Shown here one piece after another: positions 1-5,917 of a stretch of DNA of 8,235 bases. The notes under the pieces were generated by a model that did no database searches, was not told the DNA's origin, and worked only from the letters and a program-made list of their open reading frames with translations. The position numbers and the translations under genes were made by a program. Position 1 is the first letter of the stretch, and each line of letters starts with the position of its first letter. The stretch spans positions 1 through 8,235 of the forward strand of contig VBPR01000072.1 of the NCBI GenBank assembly GCA_005877345.1. Reading direction: 5' to 3'. Origin of the DNA: Nitrososphaerota archaeon (lineage in GTDB: Archaea > Thermoproteota > Nitrososphaeria > Nitrososphaerales > Nitrososphaeraceae).

Positions 1-225
1 ACACTATCAATTGAAGGTGTTCAGAGAGAAAAAATACGTGGTGGCAAAGTCAAGGTGCAGATTCCTGCTTCAAATGTTCAGATTATTTCAGTGAATACGG
101 ATGATGATTATAGAATGAAAGGCACTCAAAAAGCAAAAGATAAAAACACTAACGTAAAAACAGGGAAGGAAATGAAAAAATCAGCTCTTAAGAACAAGGA
201 ATTGGTTAAAGAGGTGAAAACATAG
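1..225 (+). CDS. rpl24: 50S ribosomal protein L24 (uL24), C-terminal part
   Basis: Large-subunit ribosomal protein that binds 23S rRNA early in assembly and lies near the exit tunnel. The frame is open from base 1 and ends at TAG 223-225, giving 74 visible residues. The start contains IEGVQREKIRGGKVKV followed by PASNVQII, the conserved archaeal/eukaryotic L24 stretch after the KOW domain. The KOW domain and the start codon lie upstream of the window. The last 35 or so residues are lysine-rich and low in complexity, a basic tail that probably contacts rRNA. Its place directly before eS4 and uL5 is the standard archaeal order, which supports the identification. The stop is 2 nt before the eS4 start, and the eS4 ribosome binding site lies inside this gene. 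Confidence 0.9.
   Translation, partial: TLSIEGVQREKIRGGKVKVQIPASNVQIISVNTDDDYRMKGTQKAKDKNTNVKTGKEMKKSALKNKELVKEVKT
211..217 (+). promoter_or_regulatory. Ribosome binding site of the S4e gene
   Basis: GAGGTGA matches the archaeal anti-Shine-Dalgarno sequence well. It lies inside the end of the L24 gene, 10 nt before the ATG at 228, and fixes that start. The same 10-nt spacing recurs before the DUF35 gene. Confidence 0.7.
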
Positions 226-227
226 TC

Positions 228-947
228 ATGGCCAAAAAAGGAGGAGATAAGAGACTCAAACGACAACTTGCCCCGCGCTTCTGGCAAGTCAATAGAAAAA
301 GTGCAAGGTTTATTCTGAACACAATGCCAGGGCCACATACAAGAAAATTTTCCTACCCAATTGGTGTAGTATTGCGTGATCTTTTACATGTTTGTACAAA
401 TATACGAGAAGCAAAAAGATCGTTAAACAAGGGATTAATCAGTGTAGACGGCAAAATGATTCGTCACCCAAATTTTCCGATTGGTCTAATGGATACTCTA
501 GAAATAAAACCTTCAAACCAATCTTATAGATTTGTTCCCTCAAATGGAATTCCACTTTTTCCAATAAAAATAAATTCAGATGAAAAAAACCTAAAGTTAG
601 AAAAGATCAAATCTAAAGTTACCTCAAAGGAAAATTTATATCAATATTGTCTTCATGACGGAAGAACATTTCTGAGTAAAGAATCATATAATGTGAATGA
701 CACATGTTTAATTGACTTACCCAAGTTTGGTATCAAAAATCATGTGCAACTAAAAGAGGGATGTACCGTTATTGTTACTAGGGGAGAAAACGCTGGTAAT
801 ATTGGCAAGGTTGAAGAAATTAAGACGGGATCGTTTTCCCTTCCTAAACGTGTATTAGTTTCTATGGGTGAAAAAACTGTAGAATTGCCAATTGATATTG
901 TGATGGCAATTGGGGTTGACTCTTCACTAATTCAGGTGAGCAAGTAA
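228..947 (+). CDS. rps4e: 30S ribosomal protein S4e (eS4)
   Basis: Small-subunit ribosomal protein found in archaea and eukaryotes but not bacteria. The 239 residues match the usual archaeal length of about 235-245. The N-terminus (residues 1-40) carries the family signature around LKRQLAPRFW and the basic segment before TMPGPHTRK. An S4 RNA-binding domain follows (about 43-100, with LRDLLHVCTNIREAKRSL and GLISVDGKMIRHPNFPIGL). Then comes the S4e central domain, and a KOW motif near the C-terminus (about 175-200, LKEGCTVIVTRGENAGNIG). The ATG at 228 has GAGGTGA 10 nt upstream. The stop is one base before the uL5 start, so translation is probably coupled. Nothing is missing or broken. Confidence 0.97.
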   Translation: MAKKGGDKRLKRQLAPRFWQVNRKSARFILNTMPGPHTRKFSYPIGVVLRDLLHVCTNIREAKRSLNKGLISVDGKMIRHPNFPIGLMDTLEIKPSNQSYRFVPSNGIPLFPIKINSDEKNLKLEKIKSKVTSKENLYQYCLHDGRTFLSKESYNVNDTCLIDLPKFGIKNHVQLKEGCTVIVTRGENAGNIGKVEEIKTGSFSLPKRVLVSMGEKTVELPIDIVMAIGVDSSLIQVSK

Positions 948-948
948 A

Positions 949-1458
949 ATGAGCGTAGTGAATAATATGAAACAGATTAGTTTGGAAAAAGTCGTAATAA
1001 ACATCGGAGTAGGAAAATCTGGTGAGCCACTGGAGAGAGCAAAAAACGCACTTGAAGAACTAACCTCCAGAAAACCCACTCAATGTGGAGCAAAGAACAA
1101 TGTCAGGGATTTTGGGATACATAAAGGTGAACCAATCGGCGCCAAAGTGACACTTCGAAACACAGAGGCAGCGGAATTTGCTAAGAGAATAATACAAGCA
1201 AAGAATAACCAATTGAAAAAGTCGTCATTTGATAGCTATGGAAATATTTCGATAGGAATCCGCGAGCACATTGATATTCCGAGAGCAAAATATAATCCTG
1301 ATATAGGAATATTTGGAATGAATGTCTGCATTTCATTATCAAGACCCGGTTATAGAATAATTAACAGGAGTAATCCAAGAAAAATGGGGAAGAAACATAG
1401 AATTTCAAAAGATGAAGCAATAGATTATTTCAAGAATCTAGGAGTTGAAATGATTTAA
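949..1458 (+). CDS. rpl5: 50S ribosomal protein L5 (uL5)
   Basis: Large-subunit protein that binds 5S rRNA and forms part of the central protuberance, contacting the P-site tRNA. It has 169 residues, the archaeal size. Recognisable parts are the N-terminal strand SLEKVVINIGVG (11-22), the conserved GAKVTLR (64-70), the segment with SIGIREHIDIP (101-111), and YNPDIGIFGMNV with the following RPGYRI (115-137). The ATG at 949 is preceded by AGGTGAG (934-940) at 8-nt spacing. A later in-frame ATG at 967 would also give a plausible start close to the conserved core, but lacks such a site. The last base of the stop is the A of the uS14 ATG (TAATG). Confidence 0.97.
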   Translation: MSVVNNMKQISLEKVVINIGVGKSGEPLERAKNALEELTSRKPTQCGAKNNVRDFGIHKGEPIGAKVTLRNTEAAEFAKRIIQAKNNQLKKSSFDSYGNISIGIREHIDIPRAKYNPDIGIFGMNVCISLSRPGYRIINRSNPRKMGKKHRISKDEAIDYFKNLGVEMI

Positions 1459-1637
1459 TGCCAAAGCCAAGAGAATATGATGTCACAGGAAGAAAACAAC
1501 GAATCCATGGAAAGGGTACCCGATGGTGCAAGCGATGCGGATGCTATTCGGGTCTTATTCAGGCGTACAATATAATGCTCTGCAGACAATGCTTTAGAGA
1601 AGTAGCAATAAAATTAGGCTTTAAGAAATATGAGTAG
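1458..1637 (+). CDS. rps14: 30S ribosomal protein S14 (uS14), zinc-binding form
   Basis: Small-subunit head protein, only 59 residues, which many gene finders miss. It reads from ATG 1458 to TAG 1635-1637. The N-terminus is basic (MPKPREYDVTGRKQRIHGKG). Two cysteine pairs, C24-x2-C27 and C42-x2-C45, form the zinc site of the short archaeal and eukaryotic S14 type, with an extra Cys at 29. The C-terminal CRQCFREVAIKLGFKKYE is typical. The start overlaps the uL5 stop by one base (TAATG). The closest purine-rich motif, AGGAG at 1440-1444, is distant (13 nt), so translation probably depends on coupling to uL5. Position between L5 and S8 is the conserved archaeal order. Confidence 0.96.
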   Translation: MPKPREYDVTGRKQRIHGKGTRWCKRCGCYSGLIQAYNIMLCRQCFREVAIKLGFKKYE

Positions 1638-1653
1638 AAAATAGGTGAATGAG

Positions 1654-2046
1654 ATGCCTGCATTAAATATCCTGTCAAACCTCTTTACGACTTTATATAA
1701 TAATGAAGTTCGAAGAAAAAAAGAATGTATAGTTAGTCCATCTTCAAGATTTTCCAGCGAAGTTCTACGAGTAATGCAAAAACACAGATATATTGGAGAA
1801 TTTGAGCAGATAGATGATTCGAGAGCTGGCAAATTTAAGATTCAATTATTGGCGAAGATAAACAAATGCGGAATAATAACACCAAAATTTAGTGTCAGAA
1901 AGAATCAATACCTGAATTGGGAAAGACAATTTTTGCCCGCGTATAACATGGGCATCTTAATAGTTTCAACAAGTAAAGGAGTGATGACACACCATGAAGC
2001 GCAGGAAGTAGGAATTGGAGGAGTGTTGGTTGGATACGTCTACTAA
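1654..2046 (+). CDS. rps8: 30S ribosomal protein S8 (uS8)
   Basis: Primary 16S rRNA-binding protein of the small-subunit platform. I chose ATG 1654 (130 residues, the standard archaeal length, beginning MPALNILSNLFTTLYNN) over the in-frame GTG at 1645. That GTG lies within the AGGTGA ribosome binding site (1643-1648), and it would add three non-conserved residues. Conserved landmarks are the N-terminal helix with NEVRRKKECIVSPSSR, the central RYIGEFE (about 45-51), and the C-terminal rRNA-binding core ILIVSTSKGVMTHHEA (101-116), ending in GGVLVGYVY. The 3' end overlaps the uL6 gene by 17 nt when L6 starts at TTG 2030. The L6 ribosome binding site is encoded within the S8 GVGG-like segment. 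Confidence 0.96.
   Translation: MPALNILSNLFTTLYNNEVRRKKECIVSPSSRFSSEVLRVMQKHRYIGEFEQIDDSRAGKFKIQLLAKINKCGIITPKFSVRKNQYLNWERQFLPAYNMGILIVSTSKGVMTHHEAQEVGIGGVLVGYVY
2017..2023 (+). promoter_or_regulatory. Ribosome binding site that sets the L6 start
   Basis: GGAGGAG lies inside the S8 coding region, 6 nt before TTG 2030. It is the best purine-rich motif near this junction. It supports TTG 2030 over the upstream in-frame TTG at 2015, since that codon would start before the motif. No ATG is available in this frame near the conserved N-terminus. Confidence 0.6.
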
Positions 2047-2572
2047 TGAATATGTATCAACATTAGAAATACCAGAAGGCATTTCTGTTACCTTGGAAGG
2101 TAGAACAATATTAGTACAGGGGAAACTTGGCACTGTAAAAAAAGATTTCACCAAGCTCCCGGCATTTCTAAGAATTGAGGAGAATACAATAAAGATCCAC
2201 CCTTATGGAACAAGAAGGAAAGATTTTGCTATTTCTAAAACTGCAACAAGCATCATAACCAACATGATAAAAGGTGTTCAGAATGGATACAAGTACAAAA
2301 TGAAAGTGGTGTTTGCACATTTTCCTATAACTGTTAAGGTGAAAGATGGCAGGGTATATGTTGAGAATTTTTTCGGCGAGCGAAAGGCAAGAATTTCAAA
2401 AATAGTGGGCGAGGCTACAAAGGTAGCCGTCGAGGGCGACGATATTGTGATTTCTGGCCCTCATCTTGAGGATGTTTCACAGACAGCTGCGAATATAGAA
2501 CTATCGACAAGAGTCAAAAACAAGGATCAGAGAGTCTTCCTTGACGGTATATACGTCTATTCGCGTGAATAG
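2030..2572 (+). CDS. rpl6: 50S ribosomal protein L6 (uL6)
   Basis: Large-subunit protein near the factor-binding site and the sarcin-ricin loop. From TTG 2030 it has 180 residues, the archaeal length; TTG 2015 would give 185. Two L6 repeats are visible. The first covers about residues 10-90, with IPEGISVTLEGRTILVQGKLG. The second covers about 95-175, with FAHFPITVKV, then NFFGERKAR (113-121), and GDDIVISGP. The archaeal C-terminal signature KDQRVFLDGIYV is at 165-176. The gene overlaps S8 by 17 nt. The start codon is uncertain by five codons, but the identification is not. In most archaea L32e and L19e would follow; here the ribosomal run stops and a TATA-type promoter follows. Confidence 0.96.
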   Translation: MDTSTNEYVSTLEIPEGISVTLEGRTILVQGKLGTVKKDFTKLPAFLRIEENTIKIHPYGTRRKDFAISKTATSIITNMIKGVQNGYKYKMKVVFAHFPITVKVKDGRVYVENFFGERKARISKIVGEATKVAVEGDDIVISGPHLEDVSQTAANIELSTRVKNKDQRVFLDGIYVYSRE

Positions 2573-2605
2573 TATTTACAGCTCGAGAAATAAAATTGGG
2601 ATGAC

Positions 2606-2614
2606 TTTTATATA
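2606..2614 (+). promoter_or_regulatory. TATA box for the nucleotidyltransferase unit
   Basis: TTTTATATA in the 69-bp gap after L6 is a good archaeal TATA match. With the usual spacing of about 25-27 nt, transcription would begin around 2635, giving a leader of only a few bases before GTG 2642. A purine-rich GTGAGGG (2629-2635) could serve as ribosome binding site only if transcription starts further upstream. The two readings compete, and read-through from the ribosomal operon would reconcile them. Confidence 0.5.
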
Positions 2615-2641
2615 GAATCTTTGTGCAAGTGAGGGTTAATA

Positions 2642-3337
2642 GTGATAACAGTTATACTTGCTGGTGGTTTGGGAAAAAGACTAAGACCATTAACTTCTGA
2701 TAGGCCGAAACCCATGATCCAGATTAATAACATCCCAATTATAGAGTTGCAAGTTAATTGGCTAAAAAAATTTGGGATGAAGGATGTCATACTACTTGTA
2801 GGACATCTCAAAGAAAAAATAAAGCACCATCTTGCTGACGGCAAAAAGTTTGGAGTTAACATAAGCTACATCGAAGAGAACGTACCACTAGGAACAGGCG
2901 GTGCTCTAAAGAATGCAAAAAATCAAATCGTTCACAGTAGAAATAGAGATACTGGATTTTTTGTAATTAATGGAGATATATTGACTGATTTGGATCCATC
3001 TACGATATCTGAAAAAGGCTCAATGACACTTGCGCTAGTTCCTCTAAAAAGTACGTTTGGAATTGTAGAAACAAATGGTGATCTTGTGTCAAAATTTGTA
3101 GAAAAACCATCCATTAAGGACATGTGGGTCAATGCTGGAGTATACCATTTTTCAAATGAAATTTTTGATTACCTTCCTGATAAAGGAAATCTTGAAACTG
3201 TTACTTTGCCAATGCTGGTGGATAAACGGAGATTAAAGGCAAAAAAATTTTCTTATAATTATTGGCGGTCTATAGATTCTCAGAAGGATATTGAAGAAGC
3301 ATCAAAAGAAATACAACAAGTATTTAAAAATGACTGA
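2642..3337 (+). CDS. Sugar-phosphate nucleotidyltransferase (NDP-sugar pyrophosphorylase family)
   Basis: Joins a nucleoside triphosphate to a sugar 1-phosphate, releasing pyrophosphate and giving an NDP-sugar for glycosylation or cell-surface glycans. The 231 residues form a single Rossmann-like catalytic domain. The N-terminal nucleotide-binding signature LAGGLGKRLRPLT (6-18) is followed by RPKPM (21-25). PLGTGGAL (82-89) contacts the base, and NGDIL (110-114) has Asp112 as a likely metal ligand. VEKP (153-156), VNAGVY (163-168) and a second likely metal Asp at 212 in RSIDSQKD complete the active site. There is no C-terminal left-handed beta-helix, so this is the short GCD1/mannose-1-phosphate guanylyltransferase or RmlA-like type. 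Sugar and nucleotide cannot be read from the sequence. The GTG start sits right at the conserved first beta strand. The stop overlaps the next gene by 8 nt (ATGACTGA). Confidence 0.9.
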   Translation: MITVILAGGLGKRLRPLTSDRPKPMIQINNIPIIELQVNWLKKFGMKDVILLVGHLKEKIKHHLADGKKFGVNISYIEENVPLGTGGALKNAKNQIVHSRNRDTGFFVINGDILTDLDPSTISEKGSMTLALVPLKSTFGIVETNGDLVSKFVEKPSIKDMWVNAGVYHFSNEIFDYLPDKGNLETVTLPMLVDKRRLKAKKFSYNYWRSIDSQKDIEEASKEIQQVFKND

Positions 3338-4331
3338 TAACATCGGTCACATTGGCTATAATCCAAGCAGCCTATTTAATGCCAATGATATTTTGAAATT
3401 CGCCAAATTACTGGATGTCAAACCACAAGCAAATTCCGTATGGGTGCCCGAGTCTTGGGGCCGTGAAGCATTTGTTATGATTGGGGCAATAGCTGCGATA
3501 ACTAAAAGGATTAAGCTAGGAACTTCAATTGTGAGTATGTTTTCAAGAACTCCCGCGACCTTAGCTATGGCGGCTTGCACTTTAGACAATATCTCATCGA
3601 ATCGTACAATTATAGGAATTGGAGCAAGTACTCCTATTCTTGCTGAAAATTGGCACGGAATTAAATTTGAACATCCATTAAAACGCATGAAAGAATACGT
3701 AACGTGTTTCAAGGTTATCTCTAGCGGGGAAACAATCAACTTTAACGGAAAATTTTTCAAGTTAAAAAATCTCAAGATAATGCATCGATCCTCGAGAAAA
3801 AAGATACCTGTTTTTCTCGGTGCTGTAAATACAGGAATGATTAAACTTGCGACAGAAGTGGCGGATGGAACAATATTATATCTTCGTCCACTTGACGAGC
3901 TAGCAAAAACAATAAAGCTCATCAGATCATTAACTTCAAGAAAATCTAAGGGTTTTGAGATTTGTACTGTCTTTATTACTGCAGTATCAAATAAACATCC
4001 AGACTTGGCTCGCATCAGAGCTGCAAAAACACTCGCATTTTATGTATCAGTAGGTAAATATTATAACGAATTTTTGTCATCTCATGGTTTTGAAAATGAA
4101 GTAAAACAAATAACAATTGAATATCAAAAACATGGGATTGAATATATTGAAAAATTCGTAACCGATGCTATGCTTGATTCATTAACTATCTATGGCACCG
4201 TTGACGAATGTATCAAATCACTGAAACGGTTTATTTCATGTGGAGTATCACTTCCGATTTTGCAGGTAAATCCAGTAAAGGATAACGAGCAATCAATCAA
4301 AGATTCTCTTCTTTTAGTAGAAAATGTCTAA
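3330..4331 (+). CDS. LLM-class (luciferase-like) oxidoreductase, probably F420-dependent
   Basis: Member of the bacterial luciferase-like TIM-barrel superfamily. In archaea these proteins usually use coenzyme F420, as does methylene-tetrahydromethanopterin reductase. Its 333 residues show the family pattern: VWVPESWGREAF (37-48), then ITKRIKLGTSIV (57-68), RTPATLAMAACTLD (73-86), and the signature RTIIGIGAS (92-100). PVFLGA (160-165) and the ATEVADG segment (174-180) follow. The C-terminal part carries IYGTVDEC, the barrel segment common in F420-dependent members. I prefer ATG 3330 over the in-frame TTG 3291, which would add 13 residues of lysine-rich non-family sequence. No ribosome binding site is visible, so translation is probably coupled to the preceding gene through the 8-nt overlap. 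It also overlaps the thiolase gene by 8 nt (ATGTCTAA). Substrate unknown; F420 rather than FMN is inferred from the lineage. Confidence 0.88.
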   Translation: MTDNIGHIGYNPSSLFNANDILKFAKLLDVKPQANSVWVPESWGREAFVMIGAIAAITKRIKLGTSIVSMFSRTPATLAMAACTLDNISSNRTIIGIGASTPILAENWHGIKFEHPLKRMKEYVTCFKVISSGETINFNGKFFKLKNLKIMHRSSRKKIPVFLGAVNTGMIKLATEVADGTILYLRPLDELAKTIKLIRSLTSRKSKGFEICTVFITAVSNKHPDLARIRAAKTLAFYVSVGKYYNEFLSSHGFENEVKQITIEYQKHGIEYIEKFVTDAMLDSLTIYGTVDECIKSLKRFISCGVSLPILQVNPVKDNEQSIKDSLLLVENV

Positions 4332-5421
4332 AATAGCAATAATTGATCAATCCACCTCAGAATTTACTAGGGACACTAGCCTATCTGTTCAAGAATTGGC
4401 ATGCGATCCTTGCAAAAGAATCTTAAGAAATTGCAAAGATAGTTCGATGAAGATTGATGCTGTCATTTTATCGACAACTTCTGATATCCAGTATGGATCA
4501 ACAATATTATCAGAATACTTGGGAATAAAGCCAATAATTTCTCAAAGGTTAGACAACTTGTGCAATTCCGGCACTAATGCAATTGTTTCTGCTTATTCGC
4601 TGATAAAATCTGGTTTGTGCAAAACTGCACTTGTTGTCGGTGCCGATATAAGAGAAACTAAAGGATCACAACTACTATGGGATATTTCAAGAGGGAGCTT
4701 TACTTTGCCTGTTTACTGGGCTGCACTCTTTGCCAAGGTTCACATGCGTAGATATGGTACCACTGAAGAACAGATGGCATCAGTTGCAGTAAAGAATAGA
4801 AAAAATGCTTACCTAAATCGTAATGCCCTCTTTAGGAAAAAAGTATCAGTTGATGATGTCATGAATTCCAAGAAACTGGTGGAACCAATAAAAATGCTTG
4901 ATTGTTCATATATCTGCAATGGAGCTTCAGCAATATTACTTAGTAATGAAGAAGAGGCTAAAAAATATACGGACCGTCCCGTATGGATTGAAGGAATAGG
5001 AAGTTCTACAGAGGCTGCTAGTTTTAGTAACGTTAGTTCTGAGCTCTCCTGTGTACAGTCCACTAAAAAGGCTTCTAATATGGCATTTTCTATGACAAAT
5101 ATTGAACGGGAGCAAATAGATGTAACGGAACTACACGATGCATTCACTATAATGGAAATTCTCGCGTATGAAGATTTAGGTTTTTGTCAAAAAGGGGAAG
5201 GAGGTAAGTTTGTTTCACAGAATAACATAGTAATCAATCCTCGTGGAGGATTAATAGGTACGGGACATCCCTTGGGAGCTACTGGTGTGGCTCAGACAGT
5301 GGAAATTTGTGAGCAGTTAAAGGGATTGGCCGGAAAAAGACAAGTTAATGACTGCAAGAGTGGGCTCGTGCATAATATGTCTGCTGCAGGTTCTTCTTCC
5401 TTGGTTCTAATACTTTCATAG
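4324..5421 (+). CDS. Thiolase-family protein (acetyl-CoA acetyltransferase-like, SCP-x/archaeal type)
   Basis: Thiolases condense two acyl-CoA molecules or cleave a 3-ketoacyl-CoA. The 365 residues match the archaeal SCP-x-like group. The nucleophilic cysteine is Cys80 in NLCNSGTNAI, the CxS motif. His271 lies in ELHDAFTIMEI. GTGHPLGATG (313-321) supplies His315. The C-terminal motif is LVHNMSAAGSS (348-358), in place of the bacterial CxG or the common archaeal HNxGG form. A second catalytic cysteine is not evident: the HDCF position reads HDAF and the C-terminal motif has no Cys. The protein may therefore be a condensing or transferase variant rather than a standard thiolase. The gene overlaps the LLM gene by 8 nt and has no obvious ribosome binding site. 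A DUF35 gene, the usual thiolase partner in archaea, follows 111 bp downstream. Confidence 0.92.
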   Translation: MSKIAIIDQSTSEFTRDTSLSVQELACDPCKRILRNCKDSSMKIDAVILSTTSDIQYGSTILSEYLGIKPIISQRLDNLCNSGTNAIVSAYSLIKSGLCKTALVVGADIRETKGSQLLWDISRGSFTLPVYWAALFAKVHMRRYGTTEEQMASVAVKNRKNAYLNRNALFRKKVSVDDVMNSKKLVEPIKMLDCSYICNGASAILLSNEEEAKKYTDRPVWIEGIGSSTEAASFSNVSSELSCVQSTKKASNMAFSMTNIEREQIDVTELHDAFTIMEILAYEDLGFCQKGEGGKFVSQNNIVINPRGGLIGTGHPLGATGVAQTVEICEQLKGLAGKRQVNDCKSGLVHNMSAAGSSSLVLILS

Positions 5422-5470
5422 AAATATGTGAAAATAAAACCTTCTATCTACAGTCAGTGCGGCTAATACA

Positions 5471-5485
5471 TTTTTCGCAATTTTT
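5471..5485 (+). terminator. Possible oligo-T terminator after the thiolase
   Basis: Two runs of five T residues (5471-5475 and 5481-5485) lie 50-64 nt after the thiolase stop, in the pattern of archaeal U-tract termination. No stable hairpin precedes them. The second run, extended by AATCAATTG, could equally be a TATA-like element for the DUF35 gene. Confidence 0.3.
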
Positions 5486-5514
5486 AATCAATTGTTAATC
5501 ATTTTAATTATATT

Positions 5515-5522
5515 GAGGTGAT
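5515..5522 (+). promoter_or_regulatory. Strong ribosome binding site of the DUF35 gene
   Basis: GAGGTGAT is the best match to the archaeal anti-Shine-Dalgarno sequence in the window. It is 10 nt from ATG 5533 (DUF35) and 5 nt from ATG 5528, which opens only a two-codon frame (ATG ATA TGA). Its presence shows that the DUF35 gene is on a transcript with a leader, either from its own upstream promoter or by read-through from the thiolase. Confidence 0.65.
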
Positions 5523-5532
5523 ATAATATGAT

Positions 5533-5865
5533 ATGAAAGAATTTCTTGATTTTCTAAGTAGGGGAAAATTCAGGATCCCGATTTGCGACAATTGTCATAC
5601 AAAAATATGGCCACCTTCAAATATATGTAATAACTGCTATTCAAAAAGAATTAGAATGTCAAAGTTAGATAGAAAAGGCCGATTAATTGAACACTCAGAG
5701 TCATTTATTGGCGAGAATAAAAATTTAGGCTTAGTTGAAATGTCTGGAATTAGGATTATCGGCGTATTAAGTGAAGGAGGGTTGACTCCCGGTAGTGTTG
5801 TCAAATTAAAGAAGTGTGGACTTGATAAGAACAATTCGCCATATTATGAATTCTCATCCGCATGA
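5533..5865 (+). CDS. DUF35 zinc-ribbon/OB-fold protein, thiolase partner
   Basis: DUF35 proteins combine an N-terminal zinc ribbon with an OB-fold. In methanogens a DUF35 protein holds acetoacetyl-CoA thiolase and HMG-CoA synthase together and provides a shared CoA site. The 110 residues show this layout: an N-terminal helix (MKEFLDFLSRGKFRIP), then a zinc ribbon with C18-x2-C21 and C32-x2-C35 and WPPSNICNNC between the pairs. The OB-fold covers about 48-108, with GRLIEHS, VEMSGIRIIGVL (68-79) and the family motif LTPGSVVKL (84-92). It is somewhat short for the family, which is usually about 125-140 residues, so the fold is compact. The frame is closed just upstream, which fixes ATG 5533. Being 111 bp downstream of the thiolase supports a joint complex. 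HMG-CoA synthase is not in this window. Confidence 0.88.
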   Translation: MKEFLDFLSRGKFRIPICDNCHTKIWPPSNICNNCYSKRIRMSKLDRKGRLIEHSESFIGENKNLGLVEMSGIRIIGVLSEGGLTPGSVVKLKKCGLDKNNSPYYEFSSA

Positions 5866-5867
5866 AT

Positions 5868-5893
5868 TGATTAATGAAGGATTTAATTAATCA
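5868..5893 (+). repeat. Inverted repeat overlapping a TATA-like element
   Basis: TGATTAAT (5868-5875) and ATTAATCA (5886-5893) form 8-bp arms with a 10-nt spacer. With a 3-nt bulge, the pairing can extend to GAATT/AATTC outside. The right arm overlaps TTTAATTAA (5882-5890), a TATA-like element about 30 nt before ATG 5918. This could be an operator over the promoter of the next gene, or a hairpin ending the DUF35 transcript. AT-rich sequence makes chance repeats likely. Confidence 0.4.
5882..5890 (+). promoter_or_regulatory. Putative TATA box of the 119-aa gene
   Basis: TTTAATTAA lies with its centre about 32 nt before ATG 5918, giving a predicted leader of only a few bases. This agrees with the absence of a ribosome binding site there. 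An almost identical element (TTTAATTAAA) stands before the tRNA gene on the other strand. Confidence 0.4.
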
Positions 5894-5917
5894 GTAATTC
5901 TTATTAGAGTTATCGAG

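Noticed and set aside
1645..1653. GTG 1645 as the start of S8
   Set aside because: This codon is part of the AGGTGA ribosome binding site for ATG 1654, and the extra MNE is outside the conserved S8 N-terminus.
3291..3329. TTG 3291 as the start of the LLM oxidoreductase
   Set aside because: It would add a lysine-rich 13-residue leader unlike the family and overlap the nucleotidyltransferase gene by 47 nt; ATG 3330 gives the 8-nt overlap also seen at the next junction.
3356..4015. 219-codon open frame on the minus strand, antisense to the LLM oxidoreductase gene
   Set aside because: The + strand frame has clear family motifs; the minus frame shows no coherent domain, no ribosome binding site and mirrors the codon bias of the real gene.
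4809..5147. 112-codon open frame on the minus strand within the thiolase gene
   Set aside because: It is antisense to conserved thiolase motifs (HDAF region), serine/leucine-rich as is typical of antisense translations, and has no start signal.
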